64,000 nt of DNA from Halobacillus_B rhizosphaerae (GCF_046719735.1 NZ_JAUTWQ010000018.1:1-64000), one strand, 5' to 3'. Positions 25,917 to 35,070 are shown, numbered from the stretch's first letter. The notes: a model not told the origin generated them from the sequence alone. Made by a program: numbers and translations.

Positions 25917-25952
25917 AAAAAAAGAACAATTCTCCAGCTTGAAGAATTGTCC
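25917..25952 (-). terminator. terminator of the response regulator-ABC-kinase operon
   Basis: On the - strand ACAATTCTTC...GGAGAATTGT is followed by TTCTTTTTTT, about 80 bases downstream of the histidine kinase gene. Confidence 0.8.
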
Positions 25953-26031
25953 TAACCCTTTACCCTATCCATTTCATTATCGATCTGCCCATCTACCCTT
26001 AATCTTCCAGTGTCACGAAGAAAGGAAACGA

Positions 26032-26949
26032 TCAAAAAGTATGGCTTACGTTCCATTCACAAACCATCGTTAATTGATTTTCCTTTACATCTGCATAAAT
26101 ACTCCCGTTCATTTTTTCCATTAAACTTTTAGCAACGGGTAACCCAAGCCCTGCTCCGCTTCCTGTTCTAGTTTGATCTGCTTTATAAAACCGATCAAAC
26201 ATGAGGTTGACTTCTTGTTTACTCATCTGATCAACAGAATTGGAAATCTGAAGTTGAACGGCTGAATGAACTTTCTTCAGCTGGATGGTCACGTCTTGAG
26301 TGGAGTATTTAATGGCATTCATTACTAAATTTTCTACCACTCTCTTAACTGCCGAGGAATCGGTCATCAGGATCATCTCATTCTCGTCCATATTGATTTC
26401 CGGCTCTATATGATTCTTTTTAAATTCCTCGTGAAATCCAAATAGAGACTCCATAATCAACTCGTTTACCCTGACCTTCTCCACTTTCAAAGGGTAATCT
26501 GCTTGTTCAATAACGGACAATTCAAAGAAGTCCTCCAGTAAGACCTTTAATCTTCCTGCACTATTTTTTATCGTTTCTATAGATTTCTTCTTTTCCTCAT
26601 GGCTGATTTCATCCGATTCCAGGAATTGAATGTATCCTAAGATAGATGTCATCGGTGTCCGAATATCGTGAGAAATATGAGATATGGCCTGTTTTAACTC
26701 ATTTTGGGTAGAGAGCTTTTCTGCCTCTGCCTGTTTAGTTAAATCAATCTGATTATTTATTTCCTTCGAAAGTTCCTCGAAATCTTTATCATAATAGTTA
26801 ATCGTCAGCTTTTTACCTGTATGATTTTGGTTGTATTGATCGAGCTGGTGAGCTGCGCTTTTTATTTCCTTTTTTAATAAGCAGAAACGGGTGAGGACAT
26901 AGGTGAATCCGATCATAACTATGATGATTAAATAGACCATTGCCTTCAC
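26032..26949 (-). CDS. sensor histidine kinase of a peptide-antibiotic type cassette
   Basis: 305 residues. One N-terminal membrane helix (about 4-22) and no extracellular domain, then a coiled linker and the HisKA box SHISHDIRTPMTSILGY with His94, the N box NLVMNAIKYS, and the G box GSGAGLGLPVAKSLM. Intramembrane-type kinases with no sensor domain generally depend on their partner ABC transporter for sensing. It is the last gene of the operon, after the permease, and pairs with the response regulator at 28742. Confidence 0.87.
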   Translation of the reverse strand: MKAMVYLIIIVMIGFTYVLTRFCLLKKEIKSAAHQLDQYNQNHTGKKLTINYYDKDFEELSKEINNQIDLTKQAEAEKLSTQNELKQAISHISHDIRTPMTSILGYIQFLESDEISHEEKKKSIETIKNSAGRLKVLLEDFFELSVIEQADYPLKVEKVRVNELIMESLFGFHEEFKKNHIEPEINMDENEMILMTDSSAVKRVVENLVMNAIKYSTQDVTIQLKKVHSAVQLQISNSVDQMSKQEVNLMFDRFYKADQTRTGSGAGLGLPVAKSLMEKMNGSIYADVKENQLTMVCEWNVSHTF

Positions 26950-26963
26950 CCGCGCTTCCTTGT

Positions 26964-27713
26964 TTACTTAATTTCTTTTCTTTGAAATATAAGGCTTCCT
27001 AAGTACCCAAATAATACGAAAGTTAAAATAGGAACAACGACAACAAACATACTATCACTACTGTTCAAGTGATTCACCATAATAATGTCGTAAACTAATT
27101 TAAAAACAGAGTGATTAAGAATAGGTTCAAAGAAGGGTACTTTAGCTGCTAATACTTGCAGCGGCCAATCGGCAAATATAAAGAATAGTAGAAGAAATCC
27201 TATGGTTTTTCCACTATCGGTAAACAAGATAGAGAACGTGGCCATAATCGATGCGAAGGCAGCCCCGTATAAGGTAATCAGGGAAATTGTTTCCAAATAA
27301 TAGGACCACCCAGGCATTTCTTCAAATCCAAAGTAGAGGGAGCAGGCTCCTGTCATGATAACAGGCAAAATCAGCGATATAATGATCGTTCCTGCCGAAA
27401 ACACAATAAGCTTCGCAAAGTAGATGCGCAGTCTGCTGTTTCCTGAAGACACCATACTTTTCATCGTACCTATCGAGTATTCATTTGTAATAAAGAACCC
27501 TGCTAAAATACTGGGAATAAGCTTTATTATACTTGCATGGGTCCCAAGAACAATCTCTCTATAGTAATCTTCCACTGTGGGCAGGTCAACCGCACCATCA
27601 CTGAATTTTAATAAAGGGAATAATACTGCAGCAGCGATTAACATCCACGTAAGGAATCGGAAGGATCGGTCTTTCTTTAATTTATACCACTCTGTTTTCA
27701 AGAGATTACCCAT
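26964..27713 (-). CDS. ABC-2 type permease (lantibiotic-immunity type)
   Basis: 249 residues from the ATG at 27713, which overlaps the end of the ATPase gene. Six membrane helices, beginning with the typical NLLKTEWYKLKKDRSFRFLTW cytosolic lead and containing FFITNEYSIGTMKSMVSSGNSRLRIYFAKL, the coupling-loop motif of ABC-2 permeases such as BcrB, LanE/G and related. Forms an exporter with the ATPase next to it, removing membrane-active peptides or other lipophilic compounds (role by family). Confidence 0.85.
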   Translation of the reverse strand: MGNLLKTEWYKLKKDRSFRFLTWMLIAAAVLFPLLKFSDGAVDLPTVEDYYREIVLGTHASIIKLIPSILAGFFITNEYSIGTMKSMVSSGNSRLRIYFAKLIVFSAGTIIISLILPVIMTGACSLYFGFEEMPGWSYYLETISLITLYGAAFASIMATFSILFTDSGKTIGFLLLFFIFADWPLQVLAAKVPFFEPILNHSVFKLVYDIIMVNHLNSSDSMFVVVVPILTFVLFGYLGSLIFQRKEIK

Positions 27714-28629
27714 GCTGAACACCACCGATGCGCTTGCTGAAGTAAGTTTCCAAATTCTCTCCCATTGGCATAAATTCTTCGATGATCAAGTCTTCATTGG
27801 TTAGAATTTGAGAAACTCTTCTAGGTTCATGAACATGGGCATATAACTTAATGGTTCCATCTGGCCACACTTCAAACTCGTTGGTTAATAACTGATTTTC
27901 AATCACACTCGCCGTTTTATTTGGGTCATCTGTTTTAATATGCAAGTACTGCTGACACTTGTCATGCAGTTCTTTAGCGGATAATTGCTCTAACAATTCG
28001 CCTTTATGGATGATTCCATAATGAGTAGCTAATAAATGAAGCTCACTTAAGATATGGCTGGAGATTAAGATGGTAATCCCATATTCCTGGTTAAGCTTCT
28101 TTAGTAATTCTCGGATTTGAACTACTCCCATTGGGTCTAGTCCATTAATAGGCTCATCAAGAATTAGAAATTCCGGATCTCCGAGTAAGGCTATAGCAAT
28201 CCCGAGGCGCTGTTTCATTCCTAAAGAAAAATCCTTGGCTTTCTTTTTGCGTGTATCCTGCAAATCTACTAACTTTAAAGTTTCTTCAATACAATTTTTT
28301 CCCGGTATTCCTTTCAATAGACGATGCGCTTCTAAATTTTCAGCTGCTGTCATTTGCGGATATAGAGCAGGACCTTCAATCATGCTTCCGATTCTTTTTC
28401 TAGCTTCAATGATATTCCGCTTATTGTTCTCCCCGAATAATTCAAATGTGCCTGTAGTTGGATACGCAAGTCCGGTTATTAGGCGGATTAATGTTGATTT
28501 ACCGGCACCGTTTTGTCCAATAAACCCATAAATAGACCCTTTTTTGATCCTTACACTTACTTTATGAATCGCCATTACGTTTTTATATTCTTTAGACAGT
28601 TGGCTGGTAGCCAGAACATACTCATTCAT
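27706..28629 (-). CDS. ABC transporter ATP-binding protein (BcrA/lantibiotic-immunity type)
   Basis: 307 residues. Walker A GQNGAGKSTLIRLI, signature FSLGMKQRLGIAIALL, Walker B FLILDEPINGLDP, and H-loop SSHILSEL are all intact. The C-terminal 90 residues form the extra domain seen in BcrA-type ATPases. Partner of the permease overlapping its 3' end. First of three overlapping or closely spaced genes (ATPase, permease, kinase) and 112 bases downstream of the response regulator. Confidence 0.9.
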   Translation of the reverse strand: MNEYVLATSQLSKEYKNVMAIHKVSVRIKKGSIYGFIGQNGAGKSTLIRLITGLAYPTTGTFELFGENNKRNIIEARKRIGSMIEGPALYPQMTAAENLEAHRLLKGIPGKNCIEETLKLVDLQDTRKKKAKDFSLGMKQRLGIAIALLGDPEFLILDEPINGLDPMGVVQIRELLKKLNQEYGITILISSHILSELHLLATHYGIIHKGELLEQLSAKELHDKCQQYLHIKTDDPNKTASVIENQLLTNEFEVWPDGTIKLYAHVHEPRRVSQILTNEDLIIEEFMPMGENLETYFSKRIGGVQHG

Positions 28630-28741
28630 GGAATTTCTCCCTCCTTAAATCATTCTTCCAAGTGTTCAGCATCATTCTGAACACTCTTTTACTATAAGAA
28701 GGAAACCATAAGAAAGTCTTAAGTAGAATCTTAAGAAAACC

Positions 28742-29440
28742 TTAAGATTTAAGCTTGCAGCCCATCCCCCAGATGGTTTCAATGTATTCTTCATGCTGGT
28801 TTGCTTTCGCGAGCTTGTGCCTGATATTACTGAGGTGGACATTAATGATATTGTCGTCCCCGTAGAAATTCTCTCCCCAGACGCTCTCGTACAAATTCGC
28901 CTTGGAAAAGATCTTATGAGGGGAGGACATCAATAGCAGTAAGATCTCATATTCACGGGCCGTTAACTTGACTTCATTTCCATTTACTGTCACCCGTTTG
29001 GCATTCGTATCTATCATCATATCTTTATGGCTGATTTCATGGGCCGTGGTCCCACCCGGGAGCTGACGATACCTTCTAAGGCAGGAATCAATTCTTGCCG
29101 ACACCTCGTCGATATCGAAGGGTTTAATTATATAGTCATCCGCACCGGCTCTTAACGCATTAATCTTGGATTGTATTTCAAGTTTTGCCGAAATAATAAT
29201 AATGGGAACATTACTCTCTTTAGTCACCTTTTCTAAGACCTCTTCACCAGACAAACCTGGCAGCATAAGATCAAGTAATACCATGTCCCATTTCTGGCTG
29301 TCCAAGTGAATCACTGCTTCCGTTCCTGAATAAGCCGCCTTAGGAGAATAGCCGCTTTTCCGAACAATAGTACATAGTAAGCGATTAATATCCTCATCAT
29401 CTTCAATTATTAGAATATCTATGGAGTCCTTCAACTTCAT
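28742..29440 (-). CDS. OmpR-family response regulator
   Basis: 232 residues from the ATG at 29440 beside a GAGGG box. The receiver domain has the acidic pair in IIEDDEDIN and the phosphorylation site Asp57 in WDMVLLDLMLPG, then a KPFD switch Lys. The winged helix ends ANLYESVWGENFYGDDNIINVHLSNIRHKL. It most likely activates the ABC exporter downstream in response to an antibiotic sensed through the transporter and kinase (inference from the known Bce/Bcr type modules). Confidence 0.9.
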   Translation of the reverse strand: MKLKDSIDILIIEDDEDINRLLCTIVRKSGYSPKAAYSGTEAVIHLDSQKWDMVLLDLMLPGLSGEEVLEKVTKESNVPIIIISAKLEIQSKINALRAGADDYIIKPFDIDEVSARIDSCLRRYRQLPGGTTAHEISHKDMMIDTNAKRVTVNGNEVKLTAREYEILLLLMSSPHKIFSKANLYESVWGENFYGDDNIINVHLSNIRHKLAKANQHEEYIETIWGMGCKLKS

Positions 29441-29606
29441 CACCCTCACTGTTATTACCATTATCTTTTATTGAAATGAGGTGAATGTCAAGTGAGTCTC
29501 AGTGATTAGGTGTTTTTCTTATGATCGCACTCTCACCAAATTAACACTATTTTATGGTAAAGCTCTACCCCTGCCCTGCCTGAAGAACCAAAAATTGCTG
29601 GAAATA

Positions 29607-29650
29607 ATAAAGTCACCCGCTTCCTTTGCGGAGGAAGCGGGTGACTTTAT
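29607..29650. terminator. hairpin after the MFS exporter gene
   Basis: ATAAAGTCACCCGCTTCC with a perfect complement forms an 18-base stem with a short loop. The T run is weak on the - strand (TTTATTATTT), so termination is likely but not strong. Confidence 0.65.
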
Positions 29651-29703
29651 AAAACTTTCTAATACAATGAAGACGACAAATTCCAGAGGGCTTTCTTGAA
29701 CCT

Positions 29704-30933
29704 CTATTCATGCCCTCCCTCAGCGGCATCCACATGATGAATATGCTTCTTGTTTCCCCAGATAAACAACACCGAAAGAAATACAAACGCAGCTCCCACG
29801 TAAAACGGCACGCTGGAATTATAAATCTCGGAAAGCTTGCCGGCTAAATACGGAGCAATTGCCCCGCCTAAAAATCTAAGAAAGCTGTAGGCCGCAGAGG
29901 CGGTCGGCCGCTCCACGGGACTTGCATTCATTACCGCTGTCGTTATCAACGTATTGTTGTTCCCAAGCAGTGCCCCGGCAAACACCACAGCAGCAATTAC
30001 GACCCACTGTGTAGACGTCCAAATTCCCATGGAAAGCAGTACAAGGGCAAATAACGTCAGCATCATACACATCGATTTGACGGTGCCGAACCATTGCTGA
30101 AGCTTCGGTGCCATGAAGACGGAGGTAATCGCAAGCAGAATCCCCCAGCCAAGAAACACAAAGCCTAATCCGTGCTCATCCAGACCGAGTACAAACGGAG
30201 CGAAAGCGAGCAGCGTAAAGAAGCCGAAGTTGTACAGCGCGGCTGCGATTCCAAACACTAACAGCGAACGATGCTTAAGAGCCCGAAATGGATCGAGCAG
30301 CGACGATTTCTTCTGGGTCGCTTGGACGGTGTTCGCTTTAGGCATGAGCGTGGTAAGCCCGATAAACGCGATGACCATCAGGGTTGCTACCCCTAGAAAC
30401 GGCCCTCTCCAGGAAATTGCCCCCAGCCAGCCGCCAATCAGCGGTCCAACTGAAATCCCAAGCCCGATGGCCGCTTCATACAAAATAATTGCCTTGGCGT
30501 TGCCGCTGTTGGACAGCGTCACAATTGCCGTTAAGGCCGTGGCAACGAATAAAGCATTGCCTAAACCCCATCCGCCGCGGAGAGCGACCAGCTCCCAAAT
30601 GCCATTGGAAAAGCCGCCTAACGCTGAGAATAAGGCAATGATGACGATCCCTGATAAAAGGGTCTTCTTCATGCCGATCCGTGACGTAATCGCCCCAGTG
30701 ACTAGCATCGCCACCGCCATCACAGCATTATAGCTGGTAAATAACAACGTCACTTCACTCGGCGACGCATTCAGCTGGCCAGCGATCGCCGGTAAGATCG
30801 GATCCACCAGCCCAAGCCCCATAAAAGCAATAATACAAGCAAAAAAAACGGCCCAAACGGCTTTGGGCTGCTTCAGAATTCCCGGTTGTTCCGCAATCGA
30901 TATATTGGGTACTGGATTTGGTCTTGATGACAT
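29704..30933 (-). CDS. MFS multidrug exporter
   Basis: 409 residues from the ATG at 30933, ten bases after GAGGAG. Twelve membrane helices of the DHA1 type, with the motif A region FTSYNAVMAVAMLVTGAITSRIGMKKTLL between helices 2 and 3, motif C-like GPLIGGWLG in helix 5, and a His-rich tail (HIHHVDAAEGGHE). It extrudes drugs or metabolites by proton antiport. It follows a CBS-domain gene by 35 bases; both lie under a MarR operator shared with the divergent MarR gene. Confidence 0.88.
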   Translation of the reverse strand: MSSRPNPVPNISIAEQPGILKQPKAVWAVFFACIIAFMGLGLVDPILPAIAGQLNASPSEVTLLFTSYNAVMAVAMLVTGAITSRIGMKKTLLSGIVIIALFSALGGFSNGIWELVALRGGWGLGNALFVATALTAIVTLSNSGNAKAIILYEAAIGLGISVGPLIGGWLGAISWRGPFLGVATLMVIAFIGLTTLMPKANTVQATQKKSSLLDPFRALKHRSLLVFGIAAALYNFGFFTLLAFAPFVLGLDEHGLGFVFLGWGILLAITSVFMAPKLQQWFGTVKSMCMMLTLFALVLLSMGIWTSTQWVVIAAVVFAGALLGNNNTLITTAVMNASPVERPTASAAYSFLRFLGGAIAPYLAGKLSEIYNSSVPFYVGAAFVFLSVLFIWGNKKHIHHVDAAEGGHE

Positions 30934-30968
30934 GTTTTCATTTCTCCTCGCTTCTTTAAGCATTCTTT

Positions 30969-31424
30969 TTATAAAATGGATGCAAAGGTTCTGCGGATCA
31001 CATCTCCGCGGCTGATAATCCCGACTAACACGCCATCCTGTTCCACAGGCAGCTTTTTAATCTGCTTTTTACCTAAAATGGCGGCAATGTCTTCACTCTT
31101 AACATCCCATTCCACACGAATAACTTTTCGTTTAGCCACTTCCATTACATGGAGATCCAAAATCTTCTTAATTCGTTCGTCAAATTCAACCTGATCGCCT
31201 TGAACGACGGTGACCGTGTAAAGCGAATCCACGTAAAAATCTTTGTGCTTGCCAATGTGGCGCATAATATCTCCATCGCTTACGTAACCGACCATCTCAT
31301 CTTGATCATTAACGACCGGCATTCCACTGATCCGGTGTTCGATAAACCCTTTAATCACGGAACGGACACTATCCTTTTCTCTTACCTTGAAAACTTCTTT
31401 AATCATCATTTCATGCGCTTGCAT
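30969..31424 (-). CDS. CBS-domain protein
   Basis: 151 residues made of a pair of CBS motifs: MIKEVFKVREKDSVRSVIKGFIEHRISGMPVVNDQDEMVGYVSDGDIMRHI and, after a linker, VIRVEWDVKSEDIAAILGKKQIKKLPVEQDGVLVGIISRGDVIR. Such pairs bind adenine nucleotides or other ligands and can act as cytosolic sensors. The ATG at 31424 lies seven bases after GGGGG; the ATG at 31430 is too close. First gene of the unit with the MFS exporter; whether it modulates the exporter is unknown. Confidence 0.85.
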   Translation of the reverse strand: MQAHEMMIKEVFKVREKDSVRSVIKGFIEHRISGMPVVNDQDEMVGYVSDGDIMRHIGKHKDFYVDSLYTVTVVQGDQVEFDERIKKILDLHVMEVAKRKVIRVEWDVKSEDIAAILGKKQIKKLPVEQDGVLVGIISRGDVIRRTFASIL

Positions 31425-31444
31425 TCCCATTCCCCCGTCTTTAT

Positions 31445-31482
31445 AGTTGTATGATACAATCATTTATTTGTATCATACAACT
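31445..31482. promoter_or_regulatory. double MarR-type operator over divergent promoters
   Basis: Two 15-base arms (AGTTGTATGATACAA and its exact complement) are separated by eight bases. Each arm contains TTGTAT-N-ATACAA, itself a palindrome of the MarR/OhrR size. On the - strand, TTGACA (31501-31496) and TATGAT (31477-31472) with an 18-base spacer place the -10 of the CBS-MFS unit inside one arm. On the + strand, TTGTAT and TATCAT spaced 17 bases within the operator could start marR. Confidence 0.8.
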
Positions 31483-31579
31483 ACCTAATCATTACTGTCA
31501 ACCAGGCGGTAATAAATTGAACATTCACTTCGTTTTGGATATCATTACGGATAGAAAGACTAAACTTGAGGTGGAAACG

Positions 31580-32011
31580 ATGAGTGAACCAACACTTGAA
31601 TTAATTGAACAGCAAGTCACCAATTTCATCCGCAGAATCGTCATGACGGAAAAGAGAAACGACAGCCTCGATCGATCTGCATACATCCTGCTTCACCAGC
31701 TCTCCACGAATGGCCCCACTGGCGTGAAGACGCTTGCTGTGGAGCTGCATCTGGATATTTCGACAGTAAGCAGGCAGGCCGCAGCGCTCGTCGATAAGTC
31801 TTACGTTGATAAAACGCCGAACCCCGAAGACGGCAGAGCCTATTTCTACCGCATCACAGAGCTCGGTGCCAAGGAATTAGCCGAGAATAAACAGCGGCGG
31901 TTTGAACGACTCTCAGAAATTCTGCAAGACTGGCCGGAAGAAGAACGTCAAACGTTCGGCCGGCTGCTGCAGAAATATAATCAAACGGTAAATGAGAAAA
32001 TGAATTTATAG
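31580..32011 (+). CDS. MarR-family transcriptional regulator
   Basis: 143 residues from the ATG at 31580, after GAGGTGG; the frame upstream to 31451 is non-coding. Winged helix: YILLHQLSTNGPTGVKTLAVELHLDISTVSRQAAALVDKSYVDKTPNPEDGRAYFYRITELGAK, with DGR in the wing. No conserved Cys of the OhrR type is visible, so a small phenolic or drug-like ligand is more likely than peroxide. It likely represses the divergent CBS-MFS unit and itself. Confidence 0.88.
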   Translation: MSEPTLELIEQQVTNFIRRIVMTEKRNDSLDRSAYILLHQLSTNGPTGVKTLAVELHLDISTVSRQAAALVDKSYVDKTPNPEDGRAYFYRITELGAKELAENKQRRFERLSEILQDWPEEERQTFGRLLQKYNQTVNEKMNL

Positions 32012-32108
32012 GCACTACTCCGTCAGGGATCCCTTTTTTAAGGAGCGGATAGATCTATATATGTTTTTCCACGGTTCATTCAGGGTATCAATAGAAGAAG
32101 ACAAATGA

Positions 32109-32153
32109 AAAAAGGTCCGTTCTCACTTATAGAGAATGAACCTTTTTATTTTT
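32109..32153 (+). terminator. terminator between marR and ahpC
   Basis: AAAAGGTCCGTTCTC pairs with GAGAATGAACCTTTT (two G-U pairs) with a short loop and a T-rich tail. Confidence 0.7.
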
Positions 32154-32235
32154 GTCCTAATATGAAAGCTTACTTGGGGGAAGTCCTTATAGAAAGGTAT
32201 CCGCTCCCGATGCTAAAATTAGCAATCGACAATAG

Positions 32236-32289
32236 TTGACAAAAAATAAAACCTATATAATAATAGGTATCGGATTAGAATTATTATAA
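32236..32289 (+). promoter_or_regulatory. ahpC promoter with PerR-like box
   Basis: TTGACA at 32236-32241 is followed by TATAATAAT from 32256 as the -10 region. TTAGAATTATTATAA at 32275-32289 matches the PerR box TTATAATNATTATAA in all but one fixed position. It lies just after the -10, where PerR binding would block transcription until peroxide oxidises PerR. In Bacillus ahpCF is a known PerR target. Confidence 0.75.
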
Positions 32290-32317
32290 ATTACTTATCA
32301 CATAGGAGGAATTTTTC

Positions 32318-32881
32318 ATGTCATTAATCGGAAAAGAAGTACAACCATTTGAAGCGAGCGCATTTAAACAAGGTGAATTCGTTGATGTGAATCAAGAGAA
32401 TTTCAAAGGTCAATGGAGCGTTGTTTGCTTCTACCCAGCAGACTTCTCATTCGTCTGCCCGACTGAGCTTGAAGATTTACAGAATAACTACGAAGCGTTG
32501 AAGCAGCTGGGCGCTGAAGTTTACTCTGTGTCTACAGATACTCACTTCGTCCACAAAGGCTGGCACGACAGCTCAGAAAAAATCGGAAAGATCGAATATA
32601 CAATGATCGGTGACCCATCTCAAACTCTTACACGTAACTTCGATGTACTGGACGAAGAAGCTGGTCTTGCTGACCGCGGTACGTTCATCATCGATCCAGA
32701 TGGCGTCATTCAAGCCGTTGAGATTAACGCAGGCGGAATCGGCCGTGACGCAGATACACTCATTAACAAAATTAAAGCAGCACAATACGTGCGCAACAAT
32801 CCTGGCGAAGTTTGCCCGGCTAAATGGGAAGAAGGGACAGATACCCTTACCCCAAGCCTTGATCTAGTAGGTAAAATCTAA
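32318..32881 (+). CDS. ahpC: alkyl hydroperoxide reductase subunit C (2-Cys peroxiredoxin)
   Basis: 187 residues, the typical length. The peroxidatic Cys is in FYPADFSFVCPTELEDL and the resolving Cys in NNPGEVCPAKW; the reactive Arg region TMIGDPSQTLTRNFDVL and the GTFIIDPDG strand are present. It reduces hydrogen peroxide, organic hydroperoxides and peroxynitrite in the cytosol and is re-reduced by AhpF, encoded 12 bases downstream. AGGAGG precedes the ATG. Confidence 0.97.
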   Translation: MSLIGKEVQPFEASAFKQGEFVDVNQENFKGQWSVVCFYPADFSFVCPTELEDLQNNYEALKQLGAEVYSVSTDTHFVHKGWHDSSEKIGKIEYTMIGDPSQTLTRNFDVLDEEAGLADRGTFIIDPDGVIQAVEINAGGIGRDADTLINKIKAAQYVRNNPGEVCPAKWEEGTDTLTPSLDLVGKI

Positions 32882-32893
32882 GGAGTGACAGAC

Positions 32894-34423
32894 ATGGTTC
32901 TTGATGCCGAAATTAAAGCACAATTAAACCAATACCTTCAAATGCTGGAGGGAGACATTGTACTGAAAGTCAGTGCCGGAGATGACGATGTTTCCAAAGA
33001 GATGCAAGCTCTTACAGATGAGCTTGCATCGATGTCCCCTCGCATTACAGTTGAAAATACGCAGTTAAAACGCACCCCGAGCTTTAGTGTGAACCGAACG
33101 GGAGAAGATTCAGGGATTACGTTTGCCGGTGTTCCTTTAGGTCACGAATTTACTTCGCTGGTGCTTGCCCTGCTACAAGTGAGCGGAAGAGCTCCGAAAG
33201 CGGATCAAAGCATGATCGACCAGATCAAGAACATTAGCGGTGAGTATCACTTTGAAACGTATGTCAGCTTAAGCTGCCATAACTGTCCAGACGTTGTGCA
33301 GGCGCTCAACATGATGAGTGTTCTTAACCCGAACATCACTCATACGATGATTGATGGGGCCGCATTCAAAGAAGAAGCGGAGAATAATAACGTGATGGCC
33401 GTGCCTTCCGTATTCATGGACGGAGAATTCTTCAGCGGCGGCCGCATGACACTGGAAGAAATCGTTGGCAAAATCAGCGATGGACCTGCTCCGGAAGAAT
33501 TCACGAATAAAGATCCTTATGACGTGCTTGTCGTCGGTGGCGGACCTGCTGGAGCGAGTGCAGCGATTTATGCTGCCCGTAAAGGTATCCGCACGGGCGT
33601 TGTCGCTGAACGCTTTGGCGGCCAGGTGCTTGATACGATGAGCATTGAGAACTTCATCAGTGTCAAACAGACTGAAGGACCGAAGTTCGTAGCTAGCCTG
33701 GAGGAACACGTGAAGGATTACAACATTGATGTGATGAATCTTCAACGTGTCCAAGGCATCGAGAAGAACGACCTATTCGAGGTTGAACTCGATAACGGCG
33801 GCGTACTGAAAAGTAAAAGCGTCATCGTTTCAACCGGAGCCCGCTGGCGTCAGTTAGGCGTTCCTGGTGAAGAAGAATTCAAGAATAAAGGCGTTGCCTA
33901 CTGCCCTCACTGTGATGGCCCGCTATTTGAAGGCAAAGACGTGGCCGTTGTTGGCGGAGGAAACTCTGGTGTGGAAGCAGCGATCGACCTTGCCGGCATC
34001 GTGAAGAACGTTTCCGTACTTGAATTCGGTTCTGAACTGAAAGCCGATGAAGTGCTTCAAGAACGCTTAAACAGCCTGCCGAACGTCACCGTGCACACCA
34101 ACGCACAAACGACGGAAATCACAGGCACAGACAATGTCGAAGGTCTGACTTACGTAGACCGTGCGACCAATGAAGAGAAACAGATCGAACTAGACGGCGT
34201 ATTCGTCCAAATCGGCCTGCTTCCAAACACCGAATGGATGGACGACTCTATAAATCGTACGCACACAGGCGAAGTCATTGTTGATAAGCGCAGCGCTACA
34301 AGTATCCCTGGTCTATTTGCAGCGGGAGACTGTACAGACAGCCCGTTCAATCAGATCATTATTTCTATGGGCGACGGAGCGAATGCGGCTCTTGGTGCTT
34401 TTGATTATTTGATTAGGAATTAA
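32894..34423 (+). CDS. ahpF: alkyl hydroperoxide reductase subunit F
   Basis: 509 residues from the ATG at 32894, the family length; the GTG at 32885 overlaps the AAGGAG box. An N-terminal double-thioredoxin domain carries the CHNC centre (SLSCHNCPD), then a thioredoxin-reductase-like flavoprotein with FAD motif VVGGGPAGASAAIYAARKG, the second redox pair YCPHCDG, NADH-binding VVGGGNSGVEAAIDLAG and the C-terminal FAD motif GLFAAGDCTD. It passes electrons from NADH to AhpC. Confidence 0.97.
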   Translation: MVLDAEIKAQLNQYLQMLEGDIVLKVSAGDDDVSKEMQALTDELASMSPRITVENTQLKRTPSFSVNRTGEDSGITFAGVPLGHEFTSLVLALLQVSGRAPKADQSMIDQIKNISGEYHFETYVSLSCHNCPDVVQALNMMSVLNPNITHTMIDGAAFKEEAENNNVMAVPSVFMDGEFFSGGRMTLEEIVGKISDGPAPEEFTNKDPYDVLVVGGGPAGASAAIYAARKGIRTGVVAERFGGQVLDTMSIENFISVKQTEGPKFVASLEEHVKDYNIDVMNLQRVQGIEKNDLFEVELDNGGVLKSKSVIVSTGARWRQLGVPGEEEFKNKGVAYCPHCDGPLFEGKDVAVVGGGNSGVEAAIDLAGIVKNVSVLEFGSELKADEVLQERLNSLPNVTVHTNAQTTEITGTDNVEGLTYVDRATNEEKQIELDGVFVQIGLLPNTEWMDDSINRTHTGEVIVDKRSATSIPGLFAAGDCTDSPFNQIIISMGDGANAALGAFDYLIRN

Positions 34424-34464
34424 TTTTTCCTCCTTAAGAGGGTTAACAATAGAATGATATTTAG

Positions 34465-34499
34465 AAAACCCCCGAACCAAATAAGAGGTTCGGGGGTTA
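34465..34499. terminator. bidirectional terminator after ahpF
   Basis: AACCCCCGAACC and GGTTCGGGGGTT form a strong stem; it lies between convergent units. Confidence 0.8.
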
Positions 34500-34513
34500 T
34501 AAATTTACAAGCA

Positions 34514-35070
34514 TTAACTATCTACTTGCTCTCCACGTGCATTAAAATATTTATAATTTCTAAATGTGTAACCTTTTTTATTAGTACTCGGCAGCTTGAT
34601 TACATACACATGCGGGTCTTCATATTTGAAATCTTTAGTGATTTTTTCACCATTTACTTCAACTTCCATTTTTTCTACTTTATTACTTCGATTGGTGATA
34701 TACTTCGATTGGTGATATACATCAACCACGCTTTCTTATTGTCGCGGATTAATGGATGGATAAAAAAGGAACTTATATCTGCGTTATGTCTTGTCTCTAT
34801 ACCCTGGTATCTATAGTTCCCATCTTCATCCCGTTTAAATTCAATGATAGATGGATTATGATTTGATAGAAATCCTGCCACTCTTAAATCACCAAAGTCT
34901 CTACTATCCAGCAATGAAATGTTTTTATTTTCATATCTTTCTTTCGACTTAATGATTTCCTTTATGGCTTTTGAATCATTTCCGAAAACTATTTGATTTT
35001 GTTGATAAAAGTAATAGGAAGATCCCAATACCACTAACAGCATGAGAAATAGCAAACTTTTAAACCACAT
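34514..35070 (-). pseudogene. membrane-anchored protein of unknown function, frameshifted by a 17-bp tandem duplication
   Basis: The front frame starts at the ATG at 35070 after GGGGGG, with an N-terminal membrane helix (MWFKSLLFLMLLVVLGSSYYFYQQ), and reads to NKKAWLMYITNRSISPIEVIK then stop. The second frame reads YITNRSNKVEKMEVEVNGEKITKDFKYED to the end ARGEQVDS. At 34685-34718 (- strand) GTATATCACCAATCGAA is present twice in direct succession; removing one copy joins the two frames as MYITNRSNKVEKMEVEVNGE. The repaired protein has about 180 residues. No family recognised. The duplication could also revert, making this a switchable locus. Confidence 0.85.

Noticed and set aside
34454..34816. 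120-codon + strand ORF over the 17-bp duplication
   Set aside because: It overlaps the ahpF terminator and has no ribosome binding site; the - strand frames match each other around the duplication.
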